Assembly (NCBI GenBank): GCA_965204235.1
Contig: OZ241979.1
Location: 434,001-498,000 of the forward strand
Origin: JAJDTQ01 sp965204235
Lineage (GTDB): Bacteria; Desulfobacterota; Binatia; UBA9968; JAJDTQ01
Length of the DNA stretch: 64,000 nt
Reading direction: 5' to 3'
Under the pieces are notes generated by a model. It saw nothing but the letters and a program-made list of their open reading frames with translations, was not told the origin of the DNA and did no database searches. Positions 45,148-54,192 of this stretch are shown here, in pieces (the stretch's first letter is position 1; each line of letters begins with the position of its first letter). The position numbers were made by a program, and so were the translations under genes.

Positions 45148-46253
45148 CAGCCGCGGCCTCCACCGTCCCCCACCACCTCGGAGAGGGCGGCCAGGAGCTT
45201 GCGGTTCTCGTCCCCGGTCCCCACGGTCACGCGCACGTGCTCGGGAAAATCGGGACCCACGGGCCTCACGATGACCCCCTTCCGCAACAACTCTTCGTAG
45301 CAGCGGCCCACCCGGCCGGTCCGCACCAGGATGAAGTTGGCCTGGCTCGGAACCCATTGGAGCCCCAGGGCCGTGAGGCCCTCGGCGAGACGGGCCAGAC
45401 CCTGCCGGTTGGCCTCGACGCTCCGGCGCAGGTGCTCCCGGTCGTCCAGGGCCGCGGCCGCGGCCCACTGGGCCGCGGCGTTGACGTTGAAAGGCTGCCG
45501 CACCTGGTTCATGGGCGCGACGATCTCGGGACGGGCGACGCCGTACCCGATGCGCAGACCCGCCAGCCCATAGACCTTCGAGAAAGTGCGCAGGGTCAGC
45601 ACCGACCGGTCTTCCCGGTGGTATTCCAGGGAGTCCGGAAAGTCCGGGTCGTCCACGTACTCGAAGTACGCCTCGTCGGCCACCACCAGGACGTCGGGAC
45701 CCACCCGATCGAGGAACTCCTCCCACTCGCGCCGCCGGTAGATGGCGCCCGTGGGGTTGTTGGGGTTGGCCAGGAAGACGCAGCGCGTCTCCGGGGTCAG
45801 CGCCCGGGCCATGCCCTCCAGGTCATGGGCGTAGTCCTTCAACGGCGCCGTCCGCACCGCCGCGCCCACCGCTTCCAGCGAGAGGCGGTAGGCGACGAAG
45901 GTGCCCCGGGCCAGCAGGGCTTCGTCCCCCGGACACAGGAACGTCCGTACCGCGAGGTCGATGAGCTCGTTGGAGCCGTTGCCGAATATCAGCCGTTCCG
46001 GCGGGATCCCCAACCTCCCGGCCAGCGCGCTCCTGAGGTGGAAGCAGTCCCCGTCCGGGTAGAGGTGGAGATCCTCCAACCGCTCCCGCAACGCCTCCAC
46101 CGCCTTGGGGGACGGACCCAGGGGGTTCTCGTTGGACGCCAGCTTGGCCGATCCCCGGATGCCGTACTCCCTCTCCACCTCGTCGATGGGCTTGCCCGGC
46201 ACGTACGGGACGATGCGGCGGATATGCTCCGGAACCTTGTCTGCGATGCTCAT
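45147..46253 (-). CDS. hisC: histidinol-phosphate/aromatic aminotransferase
   Basis: 368 residues, PLP fold type I. 'KLASNENPLGPSPKAVEALR' near residue 30, 'NPNNPTGAIYRRREWEEFLD' and the PLP lysine in 'TLRTFSKVYGLAGLRIGYGV'. In this position, between pheA and tyrA, HisC-like enzymes usually transaminate phenylpyruvate or hydroxyphenylpyruvate as well as histidinol phosphate. The start at 46253 overlaps the pheA stop as ATGA; a GTG 9 nt upstream is possible. Confidence 0.94.
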   Translation of the reverse strand: MSIADKVPEHIRRIVPYVPGKPIDEVEREYGIRGSAKLASNENPLGPSPKAVEALRERLEDLHLYPDGDCFHLRSALAGRLGIPPERLIFGNGSNELIDLAVRTFLCPGDEALLARGTFVAYRLSLEAVGAAVRTAPLKDYAHDLEGMARALTPETRCVFLANPNNPTGAIYRRREWEEFLDRVGPDVLVVADEAYFEYVDDPDFPDSLEYHREDRSVLTLRTFSKVYGLAGLRIGYGVARPEIVAPMNQVRQPFNVNAAAQWAAAAALDDREHLRRSVEANRQGLARLAEGLTALGLQWVPSQANFILVRTGRVGRCYEELLRKGVIVRPVGPDFPEHVRVTVGTGDENRKLLAALSEVVGDGGGRG

Positions 46254-47326
46254 AGGCTGCACGGGTAGGAGCCGAGGACCTTGAGGAACACGCAGCTCCC
46301 GGCGAGTTGCTTCAGTGCCTTCCTCACCCGGGCCTCCTGCTCATGCCCTCTGAAGTCGATGAAGAAATAGTACTCCCACGCCTTCTGGCGCGACGGGCGC
46401 GACTCGATCTTGGTGAGGTTGACGCCGTACCTGGAGAAGGGGAGCAGCATCTCGTGCAGCACCCCCACGCGGTCCTGGACCGCAAAGACGATGCTGGTCT
46501 TGTCCTCGCCCGTGGCCGACGGCGGGTCGTTGCCGATGACGAAGAACCTCGTGATGTTGTCGCGGACGTCGGCGATGTCGTCCCGGACCACCTTGAGCCC
46601 GTACACGTCTCCGGCCAACCGGCTGGAGACCGCGGCCGCCTCCGGGTCCGAGCGGGCCTCCTTGGCGGCCTGCGCGGTGCTGGACGCCTCCTCGACCGCG
46701 GCGTCGGGGTAATGCGCGGCGACCCATCGGCGGCATTGGGCCAGTGCGTGGGAATGGGAAAGGATGCGGCGGACGTCCCGGGCCCGGCCCGTCCGGGACA
46801 GCAGGCAGAGCTCGATGTCCACGCTCACCTCCCCGCAGATCCGGACGTCCGACTCCTGCAGCAGGTCCAGGGTGTGCGCCACCACTCCTTCGGTGGAGTT
46901 CTCGATGGGCACGACGCCGTAGTCCACGTTGCCCGCGGCCACCTGCCGGAACACGTCGTCGATGGTGGGCTCGGGCGAGTACCGCACACTGCTGCCGAAC
47001 TGCCGCTGCGCGGCCACGTGGGTGAAGGTCGCTTGCGGCCCGAGGAACGCCACCTTCATCCGGGCCTCGACCCCTCGGCAGGCCGACAACACCTCCCGAT
47101 ATACTGCGCGGACGGATGCCGCGGGCAACGGCCCCGCGTTGGCCGCGGCCACCTGCCGGAACACGTCCCGTTCGCGGCTGGCGACGTAAACGGGTCTTCC
47201 CGTGCGGCTCTTGTGATGCCCGATCTTCAGGGCGAGGGAAGCCCTCTCGTTGAGGAGCGCTACAATCCTGGAATCAACTCGATCGATCTTCTTTCGGAGG
47301 GCATCTACCGATTCTCTACGGCTCAA
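46250..47326 (-). CDS. pheA: chorismate mutase / prephenate dehydratase
   Basis: 358 residues. An AroQ chorismate mutase domain (about 1-85, 'LRKKIDRVDSRIVALLNERA'), a prephenate dehydratase domain (about 95-270, 'KVAFLGPQATFTHVAA', 'YGVVPIENSTEGVVAHTLDL', 'ITRFFVIGNDPP') and a C-terminal ACT domain for phenylalanine feedback ('NLTKIESRPSRQKAWEYYFF'). The start is a TTG at 47326 with GAGG 8 nt upstream; no ATG is available at the proper place. It leads the pheA-hisC-tyrA-aroA-cmk-rpsA cluster. Confidence 0.95.
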   Translation of the reverse strand: MSRRESVDALRKKIDRVDSRIVALLNERASLALKIGHHKSRTGRPVYVASRERDVFRQVAAANAGPLPAASVRAVYREVLSACRGVEARMKVAFLGPQATFTHVAAQRQFGSSVRYSPEPTIDDVFRQVAAGNVDYGVVPIENSTEGVVAHTLDLLQESDVRICGEVSVDIELCLLSRTGRARDVRRILSHSHALAQCRRWVAAHYPDAAVEEASSTAQAAKEARSDPEAAAVSSRLAGDVYGLKVVRDDIADVRDNITRFFVIGNDPPSATGEDKTSIVFAVQDRVGVLHEMLLPFSRYGVNLTKIESRPSRQKAWEYYFFIDFRGHEQEARVRKALKQLAGSCVFLKVLGSYPCSL

Positions 47327-47479
47327 TGAAAAACCTCGAGGGGGGTGGATTGCGACCAGACGGCTACGTTAGCCGAACTCTTGCGGAATTGCAAATACGA
47401 GTCCTCCACCCCACCCTGACCCCTGTCGCTTCCTTCCCCCTCCTGCCTTGCCCACACGAAAGCCGGAAGAGCCATTCCG

Positions 47480-49642
47480 TCAATGTCCGATGATCCGGTT
47501 TTCGTCCGTCCGTATCTCTACTTCCCAGCAGCGGTGTCCTTCCCGGCAGAGGGGTCGGGATGGTAGCTGTCCCGTCCTGATGACGGAAATGGGATAATCG
47601 GGGAGTGGAAGGATGGCCATGCACTTCCCATCGAACAGCATGCCACTGTGTTGGAAGATGGAGCGAAACAGCTCGAAGCCGTTTCGCTTGTCTTTTCTGG
47701 GCAGGTCCTTCGGGTCTTCCGGGACCACCGCCACGTAGATCCTGTATCCCACGTTCCTGTATCCCACGTCCTCCCGAACGCAGGGATCCTTGACGTGGAA
47801 CAACGCGCCGTCACCGAGATGGACATCGAAGTGGGAGCGCACCGCAGGCCCTCCGGACACCACCTGCTGGTACGTGGCCCGGTACAACTCCACCAGGTCG
47901 TCCGTACCTGCGGAACCATACAGGAACACTTCTTTGTTCCCGGGTGTGAGCAGGGCGTCGCTCTCCACGCGGTCGCGGGTGAGGAGGAAGTCCGCGGCGC
48001 GGGCCGCGGCTTCCATGTCCGGGAAGTGTGGCAACACGCTTCCTGCGGGAGAGTGTCCCGTGTTCGCTTCCATGTGGAGGGGTTGCGACAGGACGCTTCC
48101 GGCAAGATAATATCTCAATACGTAGTCCGGATACATGGCCTGCTGGCGCCATTCCGGCTCGACGGACCCGAGGACCAGGACCACCTTTCCCCGGGTGGTT
48201 TCGCGTATGGTCCCGAATTCGGCCATGGTCGCCTGTTGGAGCTCGGCCGCATGGGCGTCCGGTCCCCCTCGTCGATCCATCTGGAAAGCGGAGACGACGA
48301 AGGCGAGCAGCGCCGCAACGGCAAGGCCGACCACCGGACCACCCCCCCAGCGCTTGCGGAGGTACAGCAGGAGCAGCGAGTAGAACACCAGCGGCACGCC
48401 CACGTAGAACAGGGCCTCGAAGTCGTGGTTGGGGTGTGCAGTATTGTGGCGCATGGGCAGGGCCCAGAAGAACCCCGACAGGGCAAGGGTGGCCACCAGC
48501 ATGCGGTGTCGCCGGGCCAACAGCCGCCCCGCAAGGCGCACCACGATCGTGGATGCGACCATGACCACCAGCAACGCCGGGAGGGAAACCCACAACGACA
48601 GCCCCGAAATGTCCGGCTCCAAAAAGGGAGCGGAGGAAAACCACTCCAGCAGATCGACTCCCCACTCGGTCAGCACGGATGGAACGGACGCCACGCAGAC
48701 ACGAAAGAACTGCTGTTGCAGGAAGCGCAGCCAACCCATACCGTCGAACCTGCTGCTCCACCTCGAGTCCAGTCCGGTCCGCATGAGCATGGCTTGGACT
48801 GAAGGCAGTTCGGTCACCGCGGTCTCGCCTCCGAACGCGGCGTACTCGTTGGCGAAATTGAAGCCCAGGACGGCCGCTCCGAACAACAGCGCGAACACGC
48901 CGAGCGCCGTGTAGCGGCTGCGCAGCACCGCCGCCCCGGTGGAGCGCACACGCGGCCACACCGCGGTCCCGCCCTTCCACGCCCGGACCGCCTCATGCGC
49001 CAGGCCGAGGGTGAGGAACGGCAGCAGGAAGGCATACACGCGCCACCCCAGCAGCAGCGCGACGCAGGTCCTGGCCAGCAACTGCCGGAACCGTCCCTCC
49101 TGCACGAACACCACCATGCCGTGGAAGACCAGCATCACCGCGAACAACTCCACGCTCATCTCGTTGGAAACCGCATTGCTGTAGAACAGCATGTGGTGGG
49201 ATGAGAAGGCCGTGAGGGTGGCGGCCAGGGCGATCCAGCGATGGGAGGTGATCCGGGAGATGGCGAGGAAGGCCAGGAGAGCGGCGGCGCTGAACAACAA
49301 CAGCATGAACATGCGGGCGGCCAGGATCCTGGCCGACAGGTGGTTTCCGAAGGGGAGGATGGCGAGTTTGATCAGCGCGTGTCCGCCGACGGGAAAGCGG
49401 CTGTACATCTCGTATGCGGGGGCGTCGCCCGATCCTTGGCGACGCCCCACGAACAACCGGAAATGGTGGTCGGGCGACAGGTTCTCGGCGATGGCCAGGT
49501 TCTTCGAGGAATTCCAGTCATCGTTGCCGGGGCGGTAGAAGTATCCCTTGTCGAAGCTGCACGGGAACAACGTGGACAGGGCGAGCAACAGCAACCACAG
49601 GGTGAGGCGTTCAGGCCGGGGACCCGGGGGGGGGGGCTTCAC
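47480..49642 (-). CDS. multispanning membrane protein, paralogue B (poly-C tract at start)
   Basis: 720 residues, homologous over its whole length to copies A and C: 'LTLWLLLLALSTLFPCSFDK', 'NLAIAENLSPDHHFRLFVGR', 'YEMYSRFPVGGHALIKLAIL', 'VYAFLLPFLTLGLAHEAVRA'. About 10-12 membrane helices precede a soluble C-terminal domain. The GTG at 49642 matches the start of copy C; the open frame continues upstream but that DNA is the duplicated leader. Codons 3-6 contain a run of 11 cytosines, so slippage would switch the frame. The C-terminus contains a short duplicated 'YRNVGYR' unit. Function unknown; GT-C-like glycosyltransferase is a guess. Confidence 0.78.
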   Translation of the reverse strand: MKPPPPGPRPERLTLWLLLLALSTLFPCSFDKGYFYRPGNDDWNSSKNLAIAENLSPDHHFRLFVGRRQGSGDAPAYEMYSRFPVGGHALIKLAILPFGNHLSARILAARMFMLLLFSAAALLAFLAISRITSHRWIALAATLTAFSSHHMLFYSNAVSNEMSVELFAVMLVFHGMVVFVQEGRFRQLLARTCVALLLGWRVYAFLLPFLTLGLAHEAVRAWKGGTAVWPRVRSTGAAVLRSRYTALGVFALLFGAAVLGFNFANEYAAFGGETAVTELPSVQAMLMRTGLDSRWSSRFDGMGWLRFLQQQFFRVCVASVPSVLTEWGVDLLEWFSSAPFLEPDISGLSLWVSLPALLVVMVASTIVVRLAGRLLARRHRMLVATLALSGFFWALPMRHNTAHPNHDFEALFYVGVPLVFYSLLLLYLRKRWGGGPVVGLAVAALLAFVVSAFQMDRRGGPDAHAAELQQATMAEFGTIRETTRGKVVLVLGSVEPEWRQQAMYPDYVLRYYLAGSVLSQPLHMEANTGHSPAGSVLPHFPDMEAAARAADFLLTRDRVESDALLTPGNKEVFLYGSAGTDDLVELYRATYQQVVSGGPAVRSHFDVHLGDGALFHVKDPCVREDVGYRNVGYRIYVAVVPEDPKDLPRKDKRNGFELFRSIFQHSGMLFDGKCMAILPLPDYPISVIRTGQLPSRPLCREGHRCWEVEIRTDENRIIGH

Positions 49643-49839
49643 GGGTAGTCTGTCTCCATCCTCGTCTTCCAGGGATTGATATTTGCGGAATGGCCTACCA
49701 TTCTGTCCGTATGCCTCCGTCTCCGTGCGCTTGTCCTGCCCGGTCGAAGGACGGCATGGGACCACCGTCATGCAGCGCAGGCTGGATCCGGCAGGACATA
49801 TGGAATACACCGCCGGGACGGTCTATCCAAATCCACCTT
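49643..49839. repeat. 5'-leader repeat of paralogue B
   Basis: About 197 bp directly upstream of copy B match the 198 bp upstream of copy C (51982-52179) at most positions, ending with AATCCACCTT in both. The block contains the promoter region and a long leader. The -35 and -10 equivalents here are TAGACC and CATATG, weaker than in copy C. Confidence 0.75.
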
Positions 49840-49878
49840 CCCGGCTACTTGCACCTCGTTGGTCGTTGACCGCGGGGA

Positions 49879-51981
49879 CTACCGGCCCGCCCGTATCTCT
49901 ACTCTCCAGCCGCGGTGTCCTCCCGGCGGCGGTGTATGGCGGTGTATGAGTGGCTGCTGTCCCGTCCTGAGGACGGAAATGGGATAATCGGGGAGTCGAA
50001 GGATGGCCATGCACTTCCCATCGAACCGCACGCCACTGTTTGGGAAGAAGGAGAGAAGCTTCTCGGAGTCGCGCCTGTATCCTCTGGGCAGGTCCTTCGG
50101 GTCTTCCGGGACCACCACCACGTTGATCCGGTATCCCACATCCTCCCGGACGCAGGGCTCCCTGACGTGGAACAACCTGCCATCAGAGAGATAGACGTCG
50201 AAGTGGGAGCGCGCTGCAGGCTCCCCGGACACCACCTGCCGGTACGTGGCCCGGTACAACTCCACCAGGTCGTCCGTACCTGCGGAGTCATACAGGAACA
50301 CCTGTTCGTTCCCGGGCGTGAGCAGGGCGTCGCTCTCCACGCGGTCGGGGCTGACGATGAAGTCCGCGGTGCGGGCGGCGGCTTCCATGTCCGGAAAGTG
50401 TGTCAACACCCCTCCGGCGAGATAGTATCTCAATACGTATCCAACTACGTAGTGCGGATGTAGGGCCTGCCAAGACCTTTCCGGCTCGACGGACCCGAGG
50501 ACCAGGACCACCTTTCCCCGGGTGGTTTCGCGTATGGTCCCGAATTCGGCCAGAGTCGCCCGTTGGAGATCGGCCGCCTGGGCGTCCGGTCCCCTTCGTC
50601 GATCCATCTGGAAGGCGGAGACGACGAAGGCGAGCAGCGCCGCGACGGCAAGGCCGACCACCGGACCACGCCCCCAGCGCTTGCGGACGTACAGCAGGAG
50701 CAGCGAGTAGAACACCAGCGGGACCCCCACGTAGAACAGGGCCTCGTAGGCGTGATTGGGGAGTGAAGTATTGTGGAGCATGGGCAGGGCCCAGAAGAAC
50801 CCCGACAGGGCAAGGGTGGCCACGAGCATACGGTGTCGCTCTGCCAACAGCCGCCTCGCAAGCCGAACCACGATCGTGGATGCGACCGCCACCATCAGCA
50901 ACAACACGAGGGAAACCGACAACTCCGGCCCCGAAAGACCGGGCACCGAAAAGGGAACCGAGGGAAACCACTCCGGCGAACCGGATTCCCAGTCGGTCAG
51001 CACGAAGGGAACGGACGCCACGCAGACACGGAACAACTGCTGTCGCAGGAAGCGCAGCCACCACTTGGGGCCGAAGGTGTCCTAGATCAGTCCGGTCCGC
51101 ATGAGCATGGAGTGGACTGACGGCAGTTCGGTGACCCGCGTCTCGCCTCCGAACGCAGCATACTCGTTGACGAAGTTGAAACCCAGGACGGCCGCGCCGA
51201 ACAGCAGTGCGAACACGCCCAGCGCCATGTAGCGGCTACGCAGCACCGCCGCCGCAGCCGAGCGCACACGCGGCCACACCGCGGTCCCGCCTTTCCACGC
51301 CCGGACCGTCTCGTGCGCCAAGCCGAGGATGAGGAACGGCAGCAGGAAGGCATACACATGCCACCCCAGCAGCAGTGCGACGCAGGTCCTGGCCAGCAAC
51401 TGGCGGAACCGCCCCTCCTGCACGAACACCACCATGCCGTGGAAGACCAGCATCACCGCGAACAGGTCCACGCTCATCTCCACGGAAACCGCGTCGCCGT
51501 ACAACAGCATGTAGTAGGATGAAAAGGCCGCGAGGGTGGCGGCCAGCGCGATCCAGCGGTGGGAGGTGATCCGTGCGAGGGAGTGGAAGGCCAGGAGCGC
51601 AGCGGCGCTGAACAACAGCAGCATGAGCATGCGGGCGGCCAGGATCCTGGCGGACAGGTCGTTTCCGAAGGGGAGGATGGCGAGTTGGATCAGCGCGAAT
51701 CCGCCGACGGGAAAGCGGCTGTACATCTCGTATGCGGGGGCGCCGCCCGATCCCGGGCGCCGCCCCACGAACAACCGGAAATTGTGGTCGGGCGACAGGT
51801 TCTCGGCGATGGCCAGGTTCTTCGAGGAGTCCCAGTCATGGGCGCCGGTTGCGGCAGTCCAGTCATCGTTGCCGGGGCGGTAGAAGTATCCCTTGTCGAA
51901 GCTGTACGGGAACAACGTGGACAGGGCGAGCAGCAGCAACCACAGGGGGAGGCGTTCAGGCCGGAGACCCGGGGGCTTCAC
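49879..51981 (-). pseudogene. multispanning membrane protein, paralogue C, interrupted by an amber codon
   Basis: The frame from a GTG at 51981 to the stop at 49879 is intact (701 codons) except for one TAG at 51084-51082, about residue 300, between 'MLMRTGLI' and 'DTFGPKWWLRFLRQQ'. Copies A and B read 'TGLDRDASFDPGWWL' or similar at this place. Both sides of the stop are well conserved, so the mutation is recent. Without suppression it gives a 299-residue N-terminal half with about 8 helices. A separate product from an internal start (for example at 51036) is possible but unproven. Confidence 0.8.
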
Positions 51982-52179
51982 GGGTAGTCTGTCTCCATCC
52001 TCGTCTTCCAGGGATTGATGTTTGCGGCATGGCCTACCATTCTGTCCGTATGGCTCCGTCTCCGTGCGCTCGTCCTGGCCCGGTGGAAGGACGGGATGGG
52101 ACCACCGTCATGCAGCCCAGGCTGGATCAGGCAGGACATATAGAATACGCTGACGGGACGGTCAATCCAAATCCACCTT
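51982..52179. repeat. 5'-leader repeat of paralogue C
   Basis: The counterpart of the 49643-49839 block, nearly identical in length. It ends six bp before the start of the divergent DMT transporter gene. Confidence 0.75.
52137..52165 (-). promoter_or_regulatory. promoter upstream of paralogue C
   Basis: TTGACC (52165-52160) and TATATG (52142-52137) are 17 bp apart on the minus strand. They lie about 155 bp before the GTG of copy C, implying a long leader. The corresponding positions before copy B are degraded. Confidence 0.4.
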
Positions 52180-52185
52180 TGCCGC

Positions 52186-53064
52186 ATGTTGCGGGCCACT
52201 CGACAGACCCGGGCCTATCTCTACGCGGGCCTCACCGTGCTCTTCTGGTCCACGTGCGCCACCGCGTTCAAGCTCTCGCTGCGCCACGTGGGCCCCGACG
52301 CGCTGGTGTTCTACTCCTCCGCGGCGTCCACGGCCGTGCTGCTCGGGGTCACCGCGGCCACCGGACGCCTGGGACGGCTCCGGGAGTGGCGCCTCGCCGA
52401 CTACCGCGCGTCGCTCTACCTGGGCTTCCTGAACCCTTTCCTCTACTACTCCATGGTCTTCAGGGCCTACGACCTCCTGCCTGCGCAGGAGGCCCAGGCG
52501 CTGAACTTCACCTGGCCCATGGTGCTGGTCCTGTCTTCCATCGTCCTCCTGCGGCAGCCCATCGGCCTGCGCTCGGTGGCGGCCATGGCCGTCGGCTTCT
52601 CCGGCGCGGCCACCATCGCCACCCGGGGACGGTTCCTGCGTCCGGCAAACCCCCAGGGAGTCGCCTTCGCCCTGGGAAGCACCGTGATATGGGCCCTCTA
52701 CTGGATCCGCGGGATCAGGGACGCCCGGGACCCGGTGACCCGCCTGCTGGTGAACTTCGGGTTCGGATGCGCGTTCACCGGCGGTTACCTGTGGCTCACC
52801 GGCGCGCTGGTCCTGCCCGGGACACCGGGCCTTGCCGGCGCCGCCTACATCGGCGCGTTCGAGATGGGCGTCACGTTCGTCACGTGGCTCCAGGCCCTCA
52901 AGCTCTCCCGCACCACCGCCCAGGTGAGCCAACTGATCTATCTCACGCCCTTCCTCTCGCTCTTCGTGATCCGGTGGTTCGTGGGAGAGGCCATTTCCGC
53001 GAGCACGGTGGCGGGACTCGCCCTGATCGTGGGCGGCATCGCGCTTCAGCGGCGCGGGGCCTGA
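52186..53064 (+). CDS. DMT-superfamily (EamA) exporter
   Basis: 292 residues with ten predicted membrane helices in two EamA repeats: 'AYLYAGLTVLFWSTCATAFK' opens the first and 'GVAFALGSTVIWALYWIRGI' the second, each ending in 'LFVIRWFVGEAISASTVAGL'-type helices. Such proteins usually export amino acids or related metabolites. It is alone on the plus strand; its 3' end overlaps the convergent ornithine-cyclodeaminase-family gene by 19 bp. The adjacent amino-acid-type operon suggests an amino acid substrate, by inference only. Confidence 0.88.
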   Translation: MLRATRQTRAYLYAGLTVLFWSTCATAFKLSLRHVGPDALVFYSSAASTAVLLGVTAATGRLGRLREWRLADYRASLYLGFLNPFLYYSMVFRAYDLLPAQEAQALNFTWPMVLVLSSIVLLRQPIGLRSVAAMAVGFSGAATIATRGRFLRPANPQGVAFALGSTVIWALYWIRGIRDARDPVTRLLVNFGFGCAFTGGYLWLTGALVLPGTPGLAGAAYIGAFEMGVTFVTWLQALKLSRTTAQVSQLIYLTPFLSLFVIRWFVGEAISASTVAGLALIVGGIALQRRGA

Positions 53065-54080
53065 GGTTCGCCTCCCGGGACGGGTTCTCGGCCCGGCTTC
53101 TCGCCGAAGGGAAGCTCCGTCCCCAGGCCCTTCTCCCGCGCCAACCCGTAGATCCAGTTCGCGATCCCCACGTCCAGTATGCCCATGCCCGGTGACTCGT
53201 AGAGGATGATCTCGCGGTCGCTCCGGCGTCCGGGCTCCTTCCCGGCCACCACGTCGCAGAACTCCGCGGCCACGTCCTCCCGGCCGAACCGGCCGCTCGC
53301 CATGAGCGAGGGGAAGGGTTTCCGGGGAGGGGTATCGCCCAACACCTGGTCCGTGCCGGAGAGGAACACCCGCGACCGTTCCACCGTGGATTCGTCGAAC
53401 TCCCCGGGGGCCAGGGACATGAGGAGCGCCCCGGGCTCCAGCCAGGCGCCCTCGAACACGACGGTGTTCCCGGAGGTGGCCAGCAGCATGATGTCCGCGC
53501 CCGCCACGGCTTCCCGGCCGGACTCCACCGCCTCCACGTCCACGTCCAGCGCCCCGGCCATCTCTTCGCGGAAACGCCTGCGGTTCTCGGGGCTTCGGCT
53601 GTACGCCCTGATGCGCCGGACGGGGCGGACCGAGCAGCAGGCCCGGACGAAACCCCGGGCATAGCGTCCCGTTCCGATGACCCCCAGGGTCTGCGCATCG
53701 GCCCGGGCCAGGTACTTGGCGGCCACGCCGTAAGGGGACGCGGTGCGGATGGCGTGCAGGTGGTAATCGGAGATGATGGCGGTCATCTCCATGTCTTCCC
53801 AGTCGAAGAGGCAGATGACCTCCGAGCGGTTGGTCCCCCGGTATCCGGAATAGACCCGCACGGCCGCGGCCCCCAGTTCCGGCGCCATCCCCGGCAGGAT
53901 CCGGATGTTGTGCCAGAGATGCCCCGGGTGGTCCGGATGCTCCATGGTCAGGCGCTTGAGGTGGAACGCGCTGCCGCGGGACTGCTGGCGCAGCACCTCC
54001 TCGGTGACCGCCACCGCCTCGCCGTATGCGTCCCGGCCCTCGATGGCCCGGAGCACGTCCCCTTCGGTGAGGAAGAGCAT
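53046..54080 (-). CDS. ornithine cyclodeaminase / mu-crystallin family protein
   Basis: 344 residues. The family motifs 'WHNIRILPGMAPELGAAAVR', 'TGRYARGFVRACCSVRPVRR' (NAD-binding) and 'GADIMLLATSGNTVVFEGAW' are visible. The family includes ornithine cyclodeaminases, alanine dehydrogenases and imine reductases, so the reaction is not fixed. It ends the minus-strand operon of PLP enzymes, UbiD and a metal-dependent hydrolase. The gap to the UbiD gene is 112 bp. Confidence 0.85.
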   Translation of the reverse strand: MLFLTEGDVLRAIEGRDAYGEAVAVTEEVLRQQSRGSAFHLKRLTMEHPDHPGHLWHNIRILPGMAPELGAAAVRVYSGYRGTNRSEVICLFDWEDMEMTAIISDYHLHAIRTASPYGVAAKYLARADAQTLGVIGTGRYARGFVRACCSVRPVRRIRAYSRSPENRRRFREEMAGALDVDVEAVESGREAVAGADIMLLATSGNTVVFEGAWLEPGALLMSLAPGEFDESTVERSRVFLSGTDQVLGDTPPRKPFPSLMASGRFGREDVAAEFCDVVAGKEPGRRSDREIILYESPGMGILDVGIANWIYGLAREKGLGTELPFGEKPGREPVPGGEPQAPRR

Positions 54081-54192
54081 GGCGCCGCGCCCTACCCCGC
54101 CGACCCGCGGCCTCCCGGCCGCGGTCCTCCATCCCCCGCCGCCGCCAACTTCCGGATCAGGCGCCGCGCCCTTTCAACGTGTCGGTGTAGTC

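Noticed and set aside
47364..47479. Small gene in the gap between paralogue B and pheA
   Set aside because: The open frame crosses into the 3' end of paralogue B in another frame and has no ribosome site or conserved features.
51082..51084. TAG in paralogue C as pyrrolysine or programmed readthrough
   Set aside because: Copies A and B have no TAG there, the local sequence differs by a codon, and nothing in the window suggests pyrrolysine machinery.
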